NCBI GenBank assembly: GCA_022605405.1
Contig: JABYQQ010000012.1
Coordinates: forward strand, 1,426,001 to 1,490,000
Source: Earliella scabrosa
Taxonomy: Eukaryota; Basidiomycota; Agaricomycetes; Polyporales; Polyporaceae
Direction of reading: 5' to 3'
DNA: 64,000 nucleotides
Below are positions 25,040-37,436 of this stretch, in pieces. The position numbers and the translations under genes were made by a program. Positions within the stretch are counted from its first letter, which is position 1. Every line of letters starts with the position of its first letter. Under the pieces are notes generated by a model. The model was not told the origin of the DNA. It saw only the letters and a list, made by a program, of their open reading frames with translations, and ran no database searches.

Positions 25040-25774
25040 ATGGCGTCGCCTCCGAAACACAGCGCTCCACCTCCTGCTTCTGCGTCATCTCAACATGGTT
25101 CCTCGTTCTTCGTTCCCAACTCTTCCCCGCTGGATGATGCTGCCATCGATCCACTTGCTGGCTCCTGCGTCTCTCCTCTCACAGCTTCTGACGTCCCTCC
25201 ATCTCAATCTTGCGATGCTTCGCACACGGCTCTAGAATACACGTCTCCTGCTTCTACATCTCCGGCATTCGTCGATTCGCAACAACGTGCTAGTGAAGCT
25301 GCGCCCGCGCCCTCTCAACCGCCGGAGAAAACGCTGATGTTACCGCGCTCAGAAGACAGGAAGCCCTTGAGGTCGCTTGTATCTATGCTTGACAACTTCC
25401 GGGATATCGCACGCTCTGCAACCCAACAGTCCATGACATCCCAACGGCGTCCTCGATCTACCAATGTCCCGCGCGCCTATACTCGCCCACAGTCTGCTTA
25501 CCGACATTCCGCTAATTTGATCGGGTCCGGAGAGTCCTTCGCACTGCAACGTCTTCGGGAAAGAGTGGCGAGCACGGTACCACCTCTGATCGATGCGGGG
25601 CATGCTGCTTCTGGTGAGTGCCTATACAAACTGTACTTGGACTGCGACTTCACGTTGATGAGCAGGACCGGATATCATGAGATTAGGCGGGCTGCGCACA
25701 TGCCCCACTTGAAGAGGACTACGTTGCTGCCCTCTAGCCCGCTTCCCGGGTGGAATGCTTTGACTACAGACTAG
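25040..25774 (+). CDS. Unrecognised Ser/Pro-rich protein
   Basis: An uninterrupted 244-codon frame starting ATGGCG. The first ~95 residues are Pro/Ser/Ala-rich and probably disordered (MASPPKHSAPPPASASSQ). The rest is more mixed, with SLVSMLDNFRDIARSATQQ (amphipathic) and a C-terminal stretch LYKLYLDCDFTLMSRTGY, RRAAHMPHLKRTTLLP. No domain is recognised. It follows the preceding unrecognised gene on the same strand. It could be a separate short gene or the 3' exon of that gene. Confidence 0.45.
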   Translation: MASPPKHSAPPPASASSQHGSSFFVPNSSPLDDAAIDPLAGSCVSPLTASDVPPSQSCDASHTALEYTSPASTSPAFVDSQQRASEAAPAPSQPPEKTLMLPRSEDRKPLRSLVSMLDNFRDIARSATQQSMTSQRRPRSTNVPRAYTRPQSAYRHSANLIGSGESFALQRLRERVASTVPPLIDAGHAASGECLYKLYLDCDFTLMSRTGYHEIRRAAHMPHLKRTTLLPSSPLPGWNALTTD

Positions 25775-26097
25775 ATGACCAGTGAGAACTGAGACTGAAC
25801 GCTCCTGAACCCCTCTTGTAGTTCATTAAACCATGTATTCTACGTAGTCTTCAGTGCACCCATATCTTTCGTCGTTTCTGCCAAACACCAGATTTAGCGT
25901 CCGCGCTTGCGAGCATGCTGACTCCTGAGCCGAGGACGGCCAAGACGTCATGCACGTGAGCCGAGATATAGCAGTGCGCAGTACAGGCGCTGTGCAGCAG
26001 CAGCTTGCTTCCAACGCTCATCTCCGTGGAACCGTCCCCCGTCGACCTCCAGAAGAGTCAAATCAGAGTCATCTAGTCTATTCTTACGCGTTGCACC
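25775..26097. other. Short intergenic / metacaspase promoter
   Basis: About 320 bp with no gene; upstream of the metacaspase start. Confidence 0.4.
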
Positions 26098-28412
26098 ATG
26101 TGGAACAACTACCCCGGCCAGCAGGCGCATGGCGGTGGATACCCACCGCCTCCAGGTCCTCCGGGACAACCGCCGTGAGTGATTGCTTAGACCGATCTCC
26201 CAGATCGCCTCTCACACCATATCGTGACATGAAGATTTGGCTTCCCCAGTCCGTGAGTGACACACCAGGTGTGCTGTGGCGCTCCAGTGCTGATGGAGGT
26301 TCGATGTCGAAGAAATGCACCATCTCCAGGTCCCGGCTATAACCCGGGCTACATGCCCTCGTACGGGGCGCCTCCTCCCGGCCCTCCTGGCGGGTACGAG
26401 ACTCCATCAGGTGTCGTGGCATGACCAATCTAGTAACTCTAGTGCTGTGCAGCTATGCGCCTCCTCCTCCTGGTCCGCCTGGGGGAGGATACGCACCTCC
26501 TCCGGGCCCTCCGCCTGGCTATGGAGGGTCTCACGGCAGACCTCCTCCCGTCCCACCTCGACCCGGTTCCAGGGACATGTTCGCGCCGCCGTCTGGCCCA
26601 CCTCCGGGACAGTATGGTGGCTACGCGCCTCCTTGTAAGTTGTGATCACCCGACATATGGGGTTTGGTCTGACCACTTGGGTTCGTGTAGCTGGCCCACC
26701 GCCACCCCCGCCGACCCAGCAACAGAACTACGGACCATCCTTTGAAGGCTCAGACCATCAGCAGCATCAACTCTTCTATCAGTATTCGCAGTGCAACGGC
26801 AAGAAGAAGGCACTATGCGTATGCTCTGCTCGCATCAAGACGCCTACTCCGTGTTTGCTGACTATGCAACTAGATTGGAATCAACTACTTCGGCCAGTCG
26901 GGAGAGCTAAAAGGTTGCATCAACGATGTTCAGAACGTCAGCCGTTTCTTGCAAGGTACGTGGGGAAGCAATGCAAAGCGCCTATAACCAATTGGTCTTC
27001 GTTCAGATATCTGGGGTTATCGTCATGAGGATATGGTCCTCCTAACCGACGACGCCACCAATCCTCGTCAAACACCGACGAGAGATAACATCGTATGTGA
27101 CGAGGTACGCGCAGATCATAATTGAGCTCATCATCCCTACGCAGCTTGCCGCAATGCAATGGCTCGTGAGGGGTGCCCAACCTAATGATTCCTTGTTCTT
27201 CCACTGTGAGTTATGTCAGCACATTCAGGCTTACGTCCGCTCACATTCGCTCAAGACTCCGGCCATGGTGGTCAAACAAAGGACCTTGACGGCGATGAAG
27301 CCGATGGGTACGACGAAGTCATCTACCCTGTCGATTTCGAGTATGCTGGACATATCGTGGACGATGTAAGTGCAAGCCTTGCGCGCTTGTCGCTCGTATT
27401 TGATGCACAACCGCTATGCAGATGATGCACGATATCATGGTCAAGCCCCTTCCCCCTGGCTGTCGTTTGACTGCGATCTTCGATGTAAGTTTGATGTCTG
27501 TCGTTTGTGCTACGGGAGGTCTAAGAACGGTCTAGTCATGTCATTCAGGCTCGGCATTGGGTAATAGCGGGTGTTCATGCTCTTTCGTCTCGTCGTTGAA
27601 CGCGTTATTGCAGATCTTCCGTACATATACTCAACGGAAGGCAAGATTAAAGAGCCAAACCTAGCCGCCGAGGCTGGCCAAGGACTGCTCTCCGCCGTGG
27701 GTTCTTATGCCCGTGGCGATATGGTAAGATCTTGTTCCTCGGGATTCCCGAGGCACTAATCGCTCATAATCGTCTCAGGGAGGCGTCTTCTCGTCTATGT
27801 CTGGTCTCCTGAAGGTCGCTACTGGTAGTAATGCCCGCGCGGAGAAGAAATCTCGGGAGACCAAGACATCTCCTGCGGACGTGGTTCGCATCATCGTTAC
27901 TCTTTCTGGTTAGTTGTGCCGCTTATCCTTGTACAAACAGATATCCTGGAGCGGATGTAAGGATTCACAAACCAGTGCTGACACCTTCGAGGCTGGGCAA
28001 TCGACCGGGGCAATGAGCTACGTGCGTCCATATCCGCTCTTTCGCCGATCACCTAACTCATCCCACCTTGCCCAGGCGTTCATATCGTGTCTACGTAAGG
28101 CTTTACCCCGAGTTCCCTCGTTATGTCATTTCTGATCGTCGCTATCTAGGCGAGAACCCCCAGCAGAGCTACCAGCAACTACTTATCAACATCCGGTAAG
28201 CTTTTCCATTCGAGAAGAACCGCCTTTACGTGACGCAGATCTCACGACGATCCCTCGCTGCAGTACGATTCTGAAGGAGAAGTACAGCCAGAAGCCACAG
28301 TTGTCGAGTTCCCATCCGATAGTGAGTAACGATCGCGTATGCGGTCTGGAATGGTGGCGCGGAGATCTTACGTGTCGTTGTGCAGGATGTGAACTTGCTC
28401 TTCATTTGTTGA
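26098..28412 (+). CDS. MCA1: Type I metacaspase
   Basis: Cysteine protease of the caspase clan that cleaves after Arg/Lys; fungal members act in stress-related death and protein quality control. A Gly/Pro/Tyr-rich prodomain spans the first exons ([15 protein letters not shown] and repeats of [11 protein letters not shown]). The catalytic domain begins [20 protein letters not shown], then [12 protein letters not shown] and [15 protein letters not shown]. The catalytic His is in [13 protein letters not shown], split by an intron after FFHY. The catalytic Cys is in [15 protein letters not shown], and SCHSGSAL sits on a 25-nt microexon (27536-27560). The [13 protein letters not shown] and GAMSYAFISCL blocks follow. 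The last exon ends VNLLFIC with TGA at 28410-28412. All exon phases fit and the protein appears intact. Confidence 0.93.
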
Positions 28413-29514
28413 AGGACAGGCCACTATGCCGCAAGCGCGTATGTTGTTGTACTATTTGTCAAGTGTGTTCTAGACGTGTTGTTGTAAGTTGTCTTCTCAA
28501 CGCCCAAGCTTGATCATCATTTCGAGTGCATCGTCGCACAAACCCAGTACGATCTTCGAGTCTCGACCGTCATGCCGGTGTTCACGATTTGAATCAGACT
28601 CTCAGCGTTCTGAGTTGTCGACGCAACGATGTTGTCTCCGAGAATCATCGGGGGTCAGGAGCCAGGGACAGAGGATGAAAATAGGCTTTCCCATTCATTC
28701 CCCGCTGTTCTTCACTATTGCATCCATCCTTTGAAACGGTGGGGAGTAGCGACCATCTGCGTTCGATTGAGTGCATACTGTGATGATGTTCAGACACAGC
28801 TGGGCATTATCGTAGCGTCATTTCGGTCCTCCCGAGACACACCTATGTGATGCGCTTCTGGGCGGTACCACAAGCGGTCGGGAAATCTCCGGGACGCTGC
28901 CGAAAGGTGTCTCTACAATCCTGTGCGTACAAGCGTCTTCTCCTGTACTGTCTTCTCTTACCTCTTACGTGTCCCTGACTAGCGCGACTACTTCGAGCGG
29001 TGCACAACAGACGGCATTGACCCCTTGAACGCCTCACTCGTTTCCGTCCCCGGCTGCAACACCTAATATCTCATGGTGCAATCGTCTCCGATTCAACTTC
29101 GGACTCATTTCGTCAGTTTGAAACATCCGGCGATCGGGCCGCCTTGAGTTGCATGCCCAATGGTTGATGTTCAGGCGCAGTGTGGACCGACACCGCGGCC
29201 CCGCAGCCCCGCTTTCGTTCCGGGGAGATCTCTCTCGCCCTTCGCGAAATCTTGGTCGCTTCTTCTCAATCGCGGAGCTCCATCATCCCCCATGATCACG
29301 CACTTTCTCATGCACGAACGCACGTCACCAGACTTATCCACGGCCGCCTAACCCGCGTTCATAACAGATAAATACCACAGACGGGCTCATGCACGAAGCG
29401 TCCCCGTGCTGACGAACGACCGCCTCCCGCCCGCTCCTCTGCGTGCCCGGACTCGCTCAGTCTCTCAGTCCCGCCTTGCAGCAGCACAAGTCGTATCGGA
29501 CAACTCTCGACGTC
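28413..29514. other. Intergenic between metacaspase and sugar transporter
   Basis: About 1.1 kb. Several 60-80 codon frames exist but none has a domain or clean splice chain. The last 100 bases are the probable 5' leader of the transporter. Confidence 0.4.
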
Positions 29515-31881
29515 ATGGCCGGAGGAGGTGCCAATATCATCGCGTCGAACCGCCGCAGAACCCTGGCGGGCCCATCTGGTTGGGTATGTCTTCTGTTCTT
29601 CCGCATTCTCCGCCCTCGCGACAACGGCCACGCATTGCTCACGCGGTTCATCTCCGACATCCTGTAGGCCGGCCTTCTCGCGAATGGCAGAATCTTCGCG
29701 ATGGCAGTATTCGCATCGCTCGGTGGTCTGTGAGTGCTCTGTTCTCCCCGCTGTCATTGCACCCGCTGAGCGACCCGGTTGCACAGGCTCTATGGTGAGT
29801 CCAGACAGCGTCTCGCCGTGTGTCAGTCACGGCATGTTGACCGCAGCGTTGTGCGCTTGCAGGCTACAATCAGGTCTGTATTGTCTCGACATTATCTCGC
29901 TCTCACGGCCGCTGATACCTCGGGCAACGTGCAGGGAGTGTTTTCGGGCGTGCTCACGATGCATTCGTTTGAGTCGCGGATGGGGAACGCCGTTTCTGAT
30001 CCTGGAACGCGTGGATGGCTGGTAGCTATCCTGGAGCTCGGAGCGTGGTTGGGTGTGCTCGTCACGGGATATCTCGCTGACAAACTGTCGCGAAAGTATA
30101 CAATTGTGCTCGGTGAGTCACGTCGCTCTTGATACAACGCGGCCCTAGGACTGCGTAGAAGCCGCACGGATTGTATGGCGGCTTACCTCGGGCGCATGGG
30201 TCTGCAGCCGTCATCGTGTTTTGCATCGGTGTCGTTGTCCAAACAACGGCGTTCGCTTCAATATCAATATTCATCGGTGAGTGAGATGAAAGACCCCACT
30301 AGTCGGGCGGCTGACGTTCTGCGCAGGCCGATTCATCACCGGTTTGGGCGTCGGTTCGCTGAGCATGGCGGTCCCGTTGTACAAGTCAGTCCACACCATG
30401 CTAGTTCTCGTCCAGCCTTATATTGACATGTCCCATGTAGCGCTGAGATCTCTCCTCCGGAAGTACGAGGCAGTCTTGTTGCCCTGCAGCAGCTGGCGAT
30501 CACGTTCGGCATCATGGTGTCGTTCTGGATTGACTTCGGCACGAACTACATTGGCGGAACCGGGGAAAGTCAGAGCGAGGCCTCGTGGCGCCTTCCTCTC
30601 GCGCTCCAAATCGTTCCTGCGATCATCCTCGGAGTTGGCATCCTGTTCATGCCATTCTCGCCAAGGTGGCTCGTGAACAAGGGACGCGACGAACAGGCGT
30701 TGCAGGTGCTCAGTCGCGTCCGTCGCCAGCCACCTGACTCGGACCTGGTCCAGATCGAGTTCTTGTGAGCACTCGCCCATCTTTACCTGGTGACATTTCA
30801 TGCAAACTGACGTGAACCACGTGCCCCTTAGAGAGATCAAGGCTCAGCACCTCTTCGAAAAGGAGACTGCTGAATTGAAGTACCCCGACCTGCAAGACGG
30901 CTCGTTCAAGTCAAACTTCAAGCTTGGCTTGTACGAATATCTCAGTCTTCTGCGATACCGTCGTACGTCCATCTTGCCTTGAATCGCCTCAATCGAGGGA
31001 AGCTGACATTCGACAGCCCTATTCTACCGCGTCGCCGTCGGCTCTTTGACCATGTTCTTCCAGCAATGGACTGGTGTCAACGCTATTCTCTACTACGCGC
31101 CGTTCATCTTCGGGGACCTCGGCCTTACAGGCAACTCTATCCCTCTTCTTGCCACAGGCGTAGTAGGCATTGTGATGTTCCTCGCCACCATCCCCGCCGT
31201 CATCTGGGTCGACCAGGCCGGCCGGAAGCCCATCCTCATTACCGGCGCCTTCCTCATGGCTGCCTGCCACCTTATTGTTGCAGTTCTCTCGGGTCTCTAT
31301 CAGGACTCTTGGGAGGACCATACTGGCGCCGGTTGGGCGGCGTGCGCCCTTGTATGGCTCTTCGCCATCGGGTTCGGCTACTCATGGGGTCCTTGTTCTT
31401 GGATCCTCGTGGCTGAGATCTGGCCTTTGTCGGTTCGTGGAAAGGGGATGTCCATCGCATCGTCGTCCAACTGGATGAACAACTTCATCGGTGAGCCGAC
31501 CTCTAACGAACACCCCCGATGGTTGCTGATACACCATCACAGTGGGCCAAGTCACGCCATTGATGTTGGACCACCTGCGCTTTGGGACGTTCGTGTTCTT
31601 CGGGGTGCGTACCGCATACATCATTTCGTCGAGACGCTCTTACTGACACAGGTCCTATCCAGGCGTTCTCTTTCCTCGGAGGTCTCTTCATCATGTTCCT
31701 CGTGCCTGAAACCAAGGGTCTCTCGCTCGAAGAGATGGACGAGGTCTTCGGCTCTGCCGGTATGGCCGCCAACGAGCACCAGCGCTTCCTCGAGATTGAG
31801 AAGCGCATTGGCCTCGACGCTTACAACGACCCCAACCGCTCGAGTCCGGAGGACACGAAGGAGGACATCGAGAAGGCATAG
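29515..31881 (+). CDS. MFS sugar transporter
   Basis: Plasma-membrane sugar:proton symporter-type protein of the major facilitator superfamily, about 12 helices. Starts MAGGGANIIASNRRR. After the first intron the frame reads ANGRIFAMAVFASLGGLLYGYNQG (helix 1 with the GYNQG signature), then GYLADKLSRKY, FIGRFITGLGVGSLSM and the SPPEVRGSLVALQQL loop signature. Next are FGTNYIGG, MPFSPRWLVNKGRDEQAL (PESPR-type motif), FFQQWTGVNAILYYAPFIF, DQAGRKPIL and GPCSWILVAEIWPLSVRGKG. The C-terminal signature is FLVPETKGLSLEEMDEVFG, and the C-terminus is acidic. About nine introns of 50-65 bp. Hexose, pentose or quinate specificity cannot be read here. Confidence 0.92.
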
Positions 31882-32247
31882 ACGTTTCATTTTTCACGCA
31901 TCCAAACCCAGACACCTTTGTGCTCATCCGAGCACTGATACGCCTCATGAGACTTGCCATACGATGTCGGTTCCAGACTACACGACTCCCCCCAGTGTTC
32001 CCACCAGTCAGCTGTATTTGTAGCTTGTTCACTTTCTGTACATCATGAATGTCACGACTACTTCACTGATGCCTTTGGCTTGACATAAGTAATACGCCTA
32101 AACTTTAACAAGGTAGGAGTGCTTGGCAGATACCCGATCACGTGAGCGCGATTCAACGCGTCAACGCGTAGCGCGGGAACTTGGCAGACGCGTCGTGGTT
32201 CTTTGACAGCGACCCACCTGCATGCCTCCGCCCTGCCTGTGCCGACC
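31882..32247. other. Intergenic
   Basis: 366 bp holding the transporter 3' end and the helicase promoter; nothing else seen. Confidence 0.4.
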
Positions 32248-35200
32248 ATGGCGAATATCAATGATCTCCTCCAGGAGTTGAATCCCGCTCAACTACAAGG
32301 TTCGCCCCTTCCGTGCCATGTTGTCTGACAGCAACCGACTCCTCTCCAGCGGTGCAGCATCCGCCACAAATTCCTCTCCAGATACTCGCAGGCCCGGGCA
32401 GCGGCAAGACCAAGGTTCTTACGATGCGCATAGCACATCTTATAACAAACTGCTACCTTTCACCATGGGCTATATGTGCCGTGACATTCACGAACAAGGC
32501 CGCGAACGAGATGCGCGAACGACTGGTCAAACTCATCGGCAAGGATAACACCGCGCAGATCAAGATGGGCACGTTTCACGCACTGTGCGCGATGTTCTTG
32601 AGGAGATACGCGAAGTACGTGGGGATTGAGGGGAACTTCACGGTGTGCGACGCGGATGAGAGGTGAGTACCACTCAGCTTTCATTGCTGGTTATGGGAGG
32701 GGATGCCTATATGCGCGACTGCTAGCAAGAAGATCGTCACCAAACTTCTGAAAGAACACAAGGAGTACTTGACGAACAACAACCTCACGCTCGAGGCGGG
32801 ATCTTTACTCTCAATGATATCAAAACTGAAGGCTAAGGGTCTCACGGCGGACGATGCTCTTGCAAAGGTTGCAGAGTACAATGCGCTCAGTCAAGAAGAA
32901 CGCATCAAGCGCCTCCTCACGCAGAAGAAGGACTTTCTTCTGGACAAGATGGGTCCGGTCATTGCCGCTGTCTACAAGGTATACGAGAAGAGCTTGCGGG
33001 AATCGAATAGTCTCGACTTCGATGACCTACTCTTGTTTGGCGTGAGGCTTTTCGCGACCCACAAGAAAGCTTCAAGTTGGTGTCAGCACGTTCTCGTGGA
33101 CGAGTAGTAAGTCAATGGCATATGTACACGACCGCCACTGATGGTGCAATCCTGTAGCCAAGACACCAATACGACCCAGTATGAGTTAATGCGCTATATC
33201 GCTCAGACCTGCCAATGCGTGACCATAGTGGGCGACCCGGATCAGTCTAGTGAGCAGGCTCCTTGCTGCCCCTGTGCAATTAGTCTGATGGCTTTGCAGT
33301 CTATGGATGGCGCTCAGCGGAGATTGAGAACCTCGCCAACATGAAGCGAGGTACGCCTAGATATATTCGAGAAGGCGACTGGAGCTGACCTGAACTGTAG
33401 ATTTCCCCACTACGCAACAGATCTACCTAGAGCAGAACTACCGTTCGACTGCCGCGATCCTGGCTGCGAGCATGGCTATCATCTCTCAGGGTGAGCAAGA
33501 TGTCCGTAATGTGCGGCTTGATATTTGCTCACGCGGAACCCAGACAAGAAGAGAATCCAGAAAACGCTGAACACGTCTCACCCAAAAGGGCCCACACCTG
33601 TCCTCCGTGCATTTCCCATGGAGGCGGTTGAAGCTGGCTTTATTGCCGCGGAGATCAAACGGGTTGTTGCATATACCGGGGGGACGCTGAACTACAACGA
33701 CTTCGTTGTCCTCCTTAGGTACAACGCCCTCTCTAGGACGATCGAGAGCGCCTTGCAGAAGGAAGGTATCCCTTGCAGGGTGCTAAAGGGACACAAATTC
33801 TTTGAACGCATGGAGGTATGGTTTCGACAATCTCGGACGACTCCCGTGCCTCAATAGTTGGTTATAGATCAAGGACGTGTTGGCATACCTCCAACTGGTG
33901 GACAATCCTGCCTTCGTGCCTGCGTTTACTCGGATTGTAAACGTTCCAGCTCGAGCTGTCGGAGAGAAGGTGCGTGCCCTCGGACCTGATGCCACATGCC
34001 CTGGCTGAGTGTGACAACCAGACTGTTGCCGAGTTACTTCATCGTGCAGAGCAACTGAAGGTGCCCCCTCTCGAAGTCGTAAAGCGCATCGTGGATGGGA
34101 AGATCCCAGACATCAAACCCTCCGTCAAGAAGAAACTTGCCAATTTCGTCGGTATCATTCGAGATCTGCGCAGATTCGCGAAGGAGGTTCGTCTCTGACT
34201 TGTGGTGGGACAGTGACGGGTCCATGAATCTGATCGCATGTGCTATCGTCAGGGCATGGCACCATCGAAGCTGATTCAATCGCTTCTAGAGCTAACACAG
34301 TATGGCGAGCACCTACGCAAGACTCAGCCGGACTACGACAGTCGGTGGGACAACGTGCAAGAACTCATCAACTTCGCGATCGAAGTGGAGAACACCATGC
34401 CGGATGAGGCTGGAAAGAAGATGTTCGACGCTGAAGAAGCTGCATACGAAGAGCTATGGGGCGACAACCTGGGAGAATGGGACGCGGACCAGGTCCAGAA
34501 TAGAGAACCGCCCGCGAGCCAGCCTGATGGGTACGTATCCAGACAGTTACGCCTTGCTACATGGTTTGCTGACTAGGGATACGCAGAGATACGCCACTGC
34601 GACTGTTCTTGCAGGGCGCAATGCTTTCTACGGACACAGAAACATCGGAGGACGACAAGGATAAGGAGGCGAGTTCTTGGCCAGGCCTTGCTGTTTCCCT
34701 GCAGCGACTGACGAGGCGACAGAAAGTGACCATCTCAACATGTCACGCAGCCAAAGGGCTCGAATGGCCTGTGGTCATGATTCCTGCTGGTATGTACTTC
34801 ACAACAATGGTCGGATTCGGCATCCTCACGATAGGTTGCGATAGTCGTAGACGGTGTCTTCCCATCATCTCGTACGGAAGATGTCGATGAGGAGCTGTGA
34901 GTGAATCATGATTGTGGGCCACTGATTACGGTTGACCTCCTGCGAATCCAGCCGACTTCTATACGTCGCGTGCACAAGAGCACAGCTCTTGCTCTACCTC
35001 ACCCACACTACAACGCGCAAGGTGGCTGGTGAAAGCAAGCCTCAGGAGCTCTCGGAATTCATGGCCGCCGTTCGCTCTAATTCACAGGTACGTTTGCTCT
35101 CGACTCATAGTGGTGACTGATGTTCACAGGATACGTTCCAGACTAAGGGTTTGGTCTCGGAAGAATTGCCTGCCTTGCCCCAACAAGACCGCATAACCAT

Positions 35201-36711
35201 GTCCACGATCCTCAACCGGCCGTGCCCAGACGAGGAAGAAGTCAAGCGACGGGTGGCGGAGTAGTGAGTGGTTCATCTTGCGACCTCATATTCGCCACAA
35301 CATTGATGTGCTCGTAGCGAGAGAACGGGGCGGCATCCTGTGTGGGGTGCGAATGCACCCTTCCGAGACATGCCTGGTGCACCTGTCAATGGGTATGCCA
35401 TGCCTGTTCGATACTACCCCGCACAGGTGCCGCAAAACAATCAGGTTCAGGGACAAAGAGTCCAACCGATACCCCAACAACCCCCGCCAGTGCAGCAGCG
35501 ACCGCAGCGACAATGGCCTCAAGAAGACCGGAAGCCCAAGCTTGAGCCACATACACAGGACATTGACGGTCGGTTATTTGTTATCGCCGCATCGAGAAGG
35601 CGTTGACATTCGTATCATAGAGCCTGCGATGTTCGTGGCAAGCAGCCTCCTTCACTTCAACAACGCCCATCGTTCCGGGGTTGTCCAGAATGTGCAACCA
35701 ACCGCTGGGATTGCGTCCAGTAGCCGGGCGTCTCCAAGCAAGGCTTCCTCGAGTAGCCGCCCTACCGCTGTAGCTCCCCTCACTTCATCCAACAACAGGG
35801 TGGTCAACACAGCTACCCCGCAGCCCGTCTCTAACGGCGCTAGCCTACGCGACTGGATAGTCAAGCCAGGCGACCATCGCGCAGCTCCTGCGGACAGCGC
35901 CTCCTCGAAAGGCAAGGGCAAGGCGAAGACTATCGATCCTGCATCTGCTACGGCGCCTCCCTTCGCTGTTAAGTCGGAACCAGGCTCAAGTCCAGTCAAG
36001 CTGGAGCCCCCTTCAACTCCACCGACCCGCCCAAACACGGCTGTCGCACCACCTGCTGCGCGAAAACGCTCAGATCTTCAAACTGGTTTGAGTCGGGTCA
36101 AAGTCGAGCCTGGGGCGAATCCAGTCAAGCGAGAACCTCCCGATACTGGTTCGAGTCGGGTCAAGGTCGAGCCTGGGGCGAATCTAGTTAAGCTAGAACC
36201 TCCCGATACTCCTTTCGCTCGTCCATCGAGAGTAGTCTCAGCGCCTGCTGCCCAAGCACGTCCAAGAGTGCCCTCTGACCCTAGTTGGATTAAGCCTGAG
36301 CCCGGACCCGAGCCCGCCCCAGTCAAGCTGGAACCATCATCTTCAACAATCTCCGCCTCTCGGCTCACGAAGATCGCCCCTACCCGCACACAGCCAGTTC
36401 TGCCATCCCCGTCGTCGGTCAAATCGTCACCGACTGCTTGTACCCGTCTTCCAGGAATCTCATCGGGGCTGCCAACGCCACTGAAGTCCTCTCCCACCTC
36501 GACTCCATATGGCGGCCAACCCGCCTCGTCCGGGTCATCAGTTCCCTCGTCCGCATCGTCAACATCAGGCAGCAACTCCCCTCCCGATGCACCTTTGCCC
36601 ACAGACACCGCCACGAAGCCCACTGCTGTGAAACGACGTCTTGGGATGGGGAGAGCGACTGGGGGCTACTCGAACAAGAAGTTCAAGCCCATGGTGCCCA
36701 ACGGGTCATGA
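32248..36711 (+). CDS. SRS2: Srs2/UvrD-type ATP-dependent DNA helicase
   Basis: Superfamily 1A 3'-5' helicase; family members strip Rad51 filaments and control recombination in the nucleus. Starts MANINDLLQELNPAQL (Q motif). Helicase motifs in order: I LAGPGSGKTKVL; Ia VTFTNKAANEMRERL; Ib GTFHALC; II HVLVDEYQDTN; III VGDPDQSIYGWRSAEIENL; IV YLEQNYRST; V ISTCHAAKGLEWPVV; VI LLYVACTRAQLLLYL. After the helicase core an intron at about 35264-35317 joins EEVKRRVAEY to ERTGRHPVWGANAPFR. A long Pro/Ser-rich tail follows, carrying about nine K-x-E-P motifs and a 21-residue tandem repeat, and ends RRLGMGRATGGYSNKKFKP. About 17 introns. The tail splice near 35570-35640 is the least certain join. Confidence 0.88.
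36091..36216 (+). repeat. 63-bp tandem duplication in the helicase tail
   Basis: Two adjacent 63-bp (21-codon) units, starting at 36091 and 36154. Both encode SRVKVEPGAN then [P/L]VK[R/L]EPPDT. Nucleotide identity is high, so the duplication is fairly recent. Each unit carries two psi-K-x-E-P motifs. Confidence 0.85.
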
Positions 36712-37436
36712 CGCATCGGATAGCTCACGTTCATTCCCGTATCTTCGACCTCCGTACTATATGTTCTTGTACCATGCATCGGACCATCACCTGCCTAGAT
36801 GTACTTCTATGCTATCTCCAGGGCCTGTTGCCCCACGCGGCGCGTGTTCATGGACCAACAAGTTCCGGAAGGCCGCAGAGCGTGCCCGGCATCGCCTCAT
36901 GGCCGCCGCAAGGCAGGGTGATGTGTGAGCAGGTGCACCATCTGACGAGCTCCCGCTGATTCCCTGCGTTCTCTCTGTCTGCGCTCTGGACGAGGAGTGG
37001 CTTCTATTGTTTCATGCATCAGACCACAAAGCATACGAAGCGACGAGAGAGCGGCGCGGGGGGAGCAGTCGAGGCTGGCAGCCAACCCGCAGCGCGCGAG
37101 GGTCCTTCTCGGCCTGGCAGACGAGCTATCGACGCGCCGCGTTCGCGCAGGATGCACGGCTGATCTTCTCCAGCCTGGGTAATGCGCGAGGCGTTCCGTG
37201 GACAGGCGAGGTCCTGCACGCACACGCCCCAATCACGTCAGAATACCTGCTCGAATATATTGCCCCCTCCCAGCCTGCCCCCTCCCAGCTTCCTCACTCG
37301 CCCGTCCATCCACCAGACCGCATCTCGTCCCGTAAACCCCGTCATCCTCCTCCCCGCTCCTCCGGTTGCCTCAAGCGCCGAGCTTTCATCCCAGGTTTCC
37401 ACGTCGTCTTGCAGAAGAGAGATTCCAGTGATCGAG
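36712..37436. other. Intergenic upstream of Hsp20-like gene
   Basis: About 725 bp. A weakly coding-looking stretch near 36840-36925 (WTNKFRKAAERARHRL) has no start or splice support. The C-rich tract at 37260-37330 is a plausible core promoter or leader of the next gene. Confidence 0.4.
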
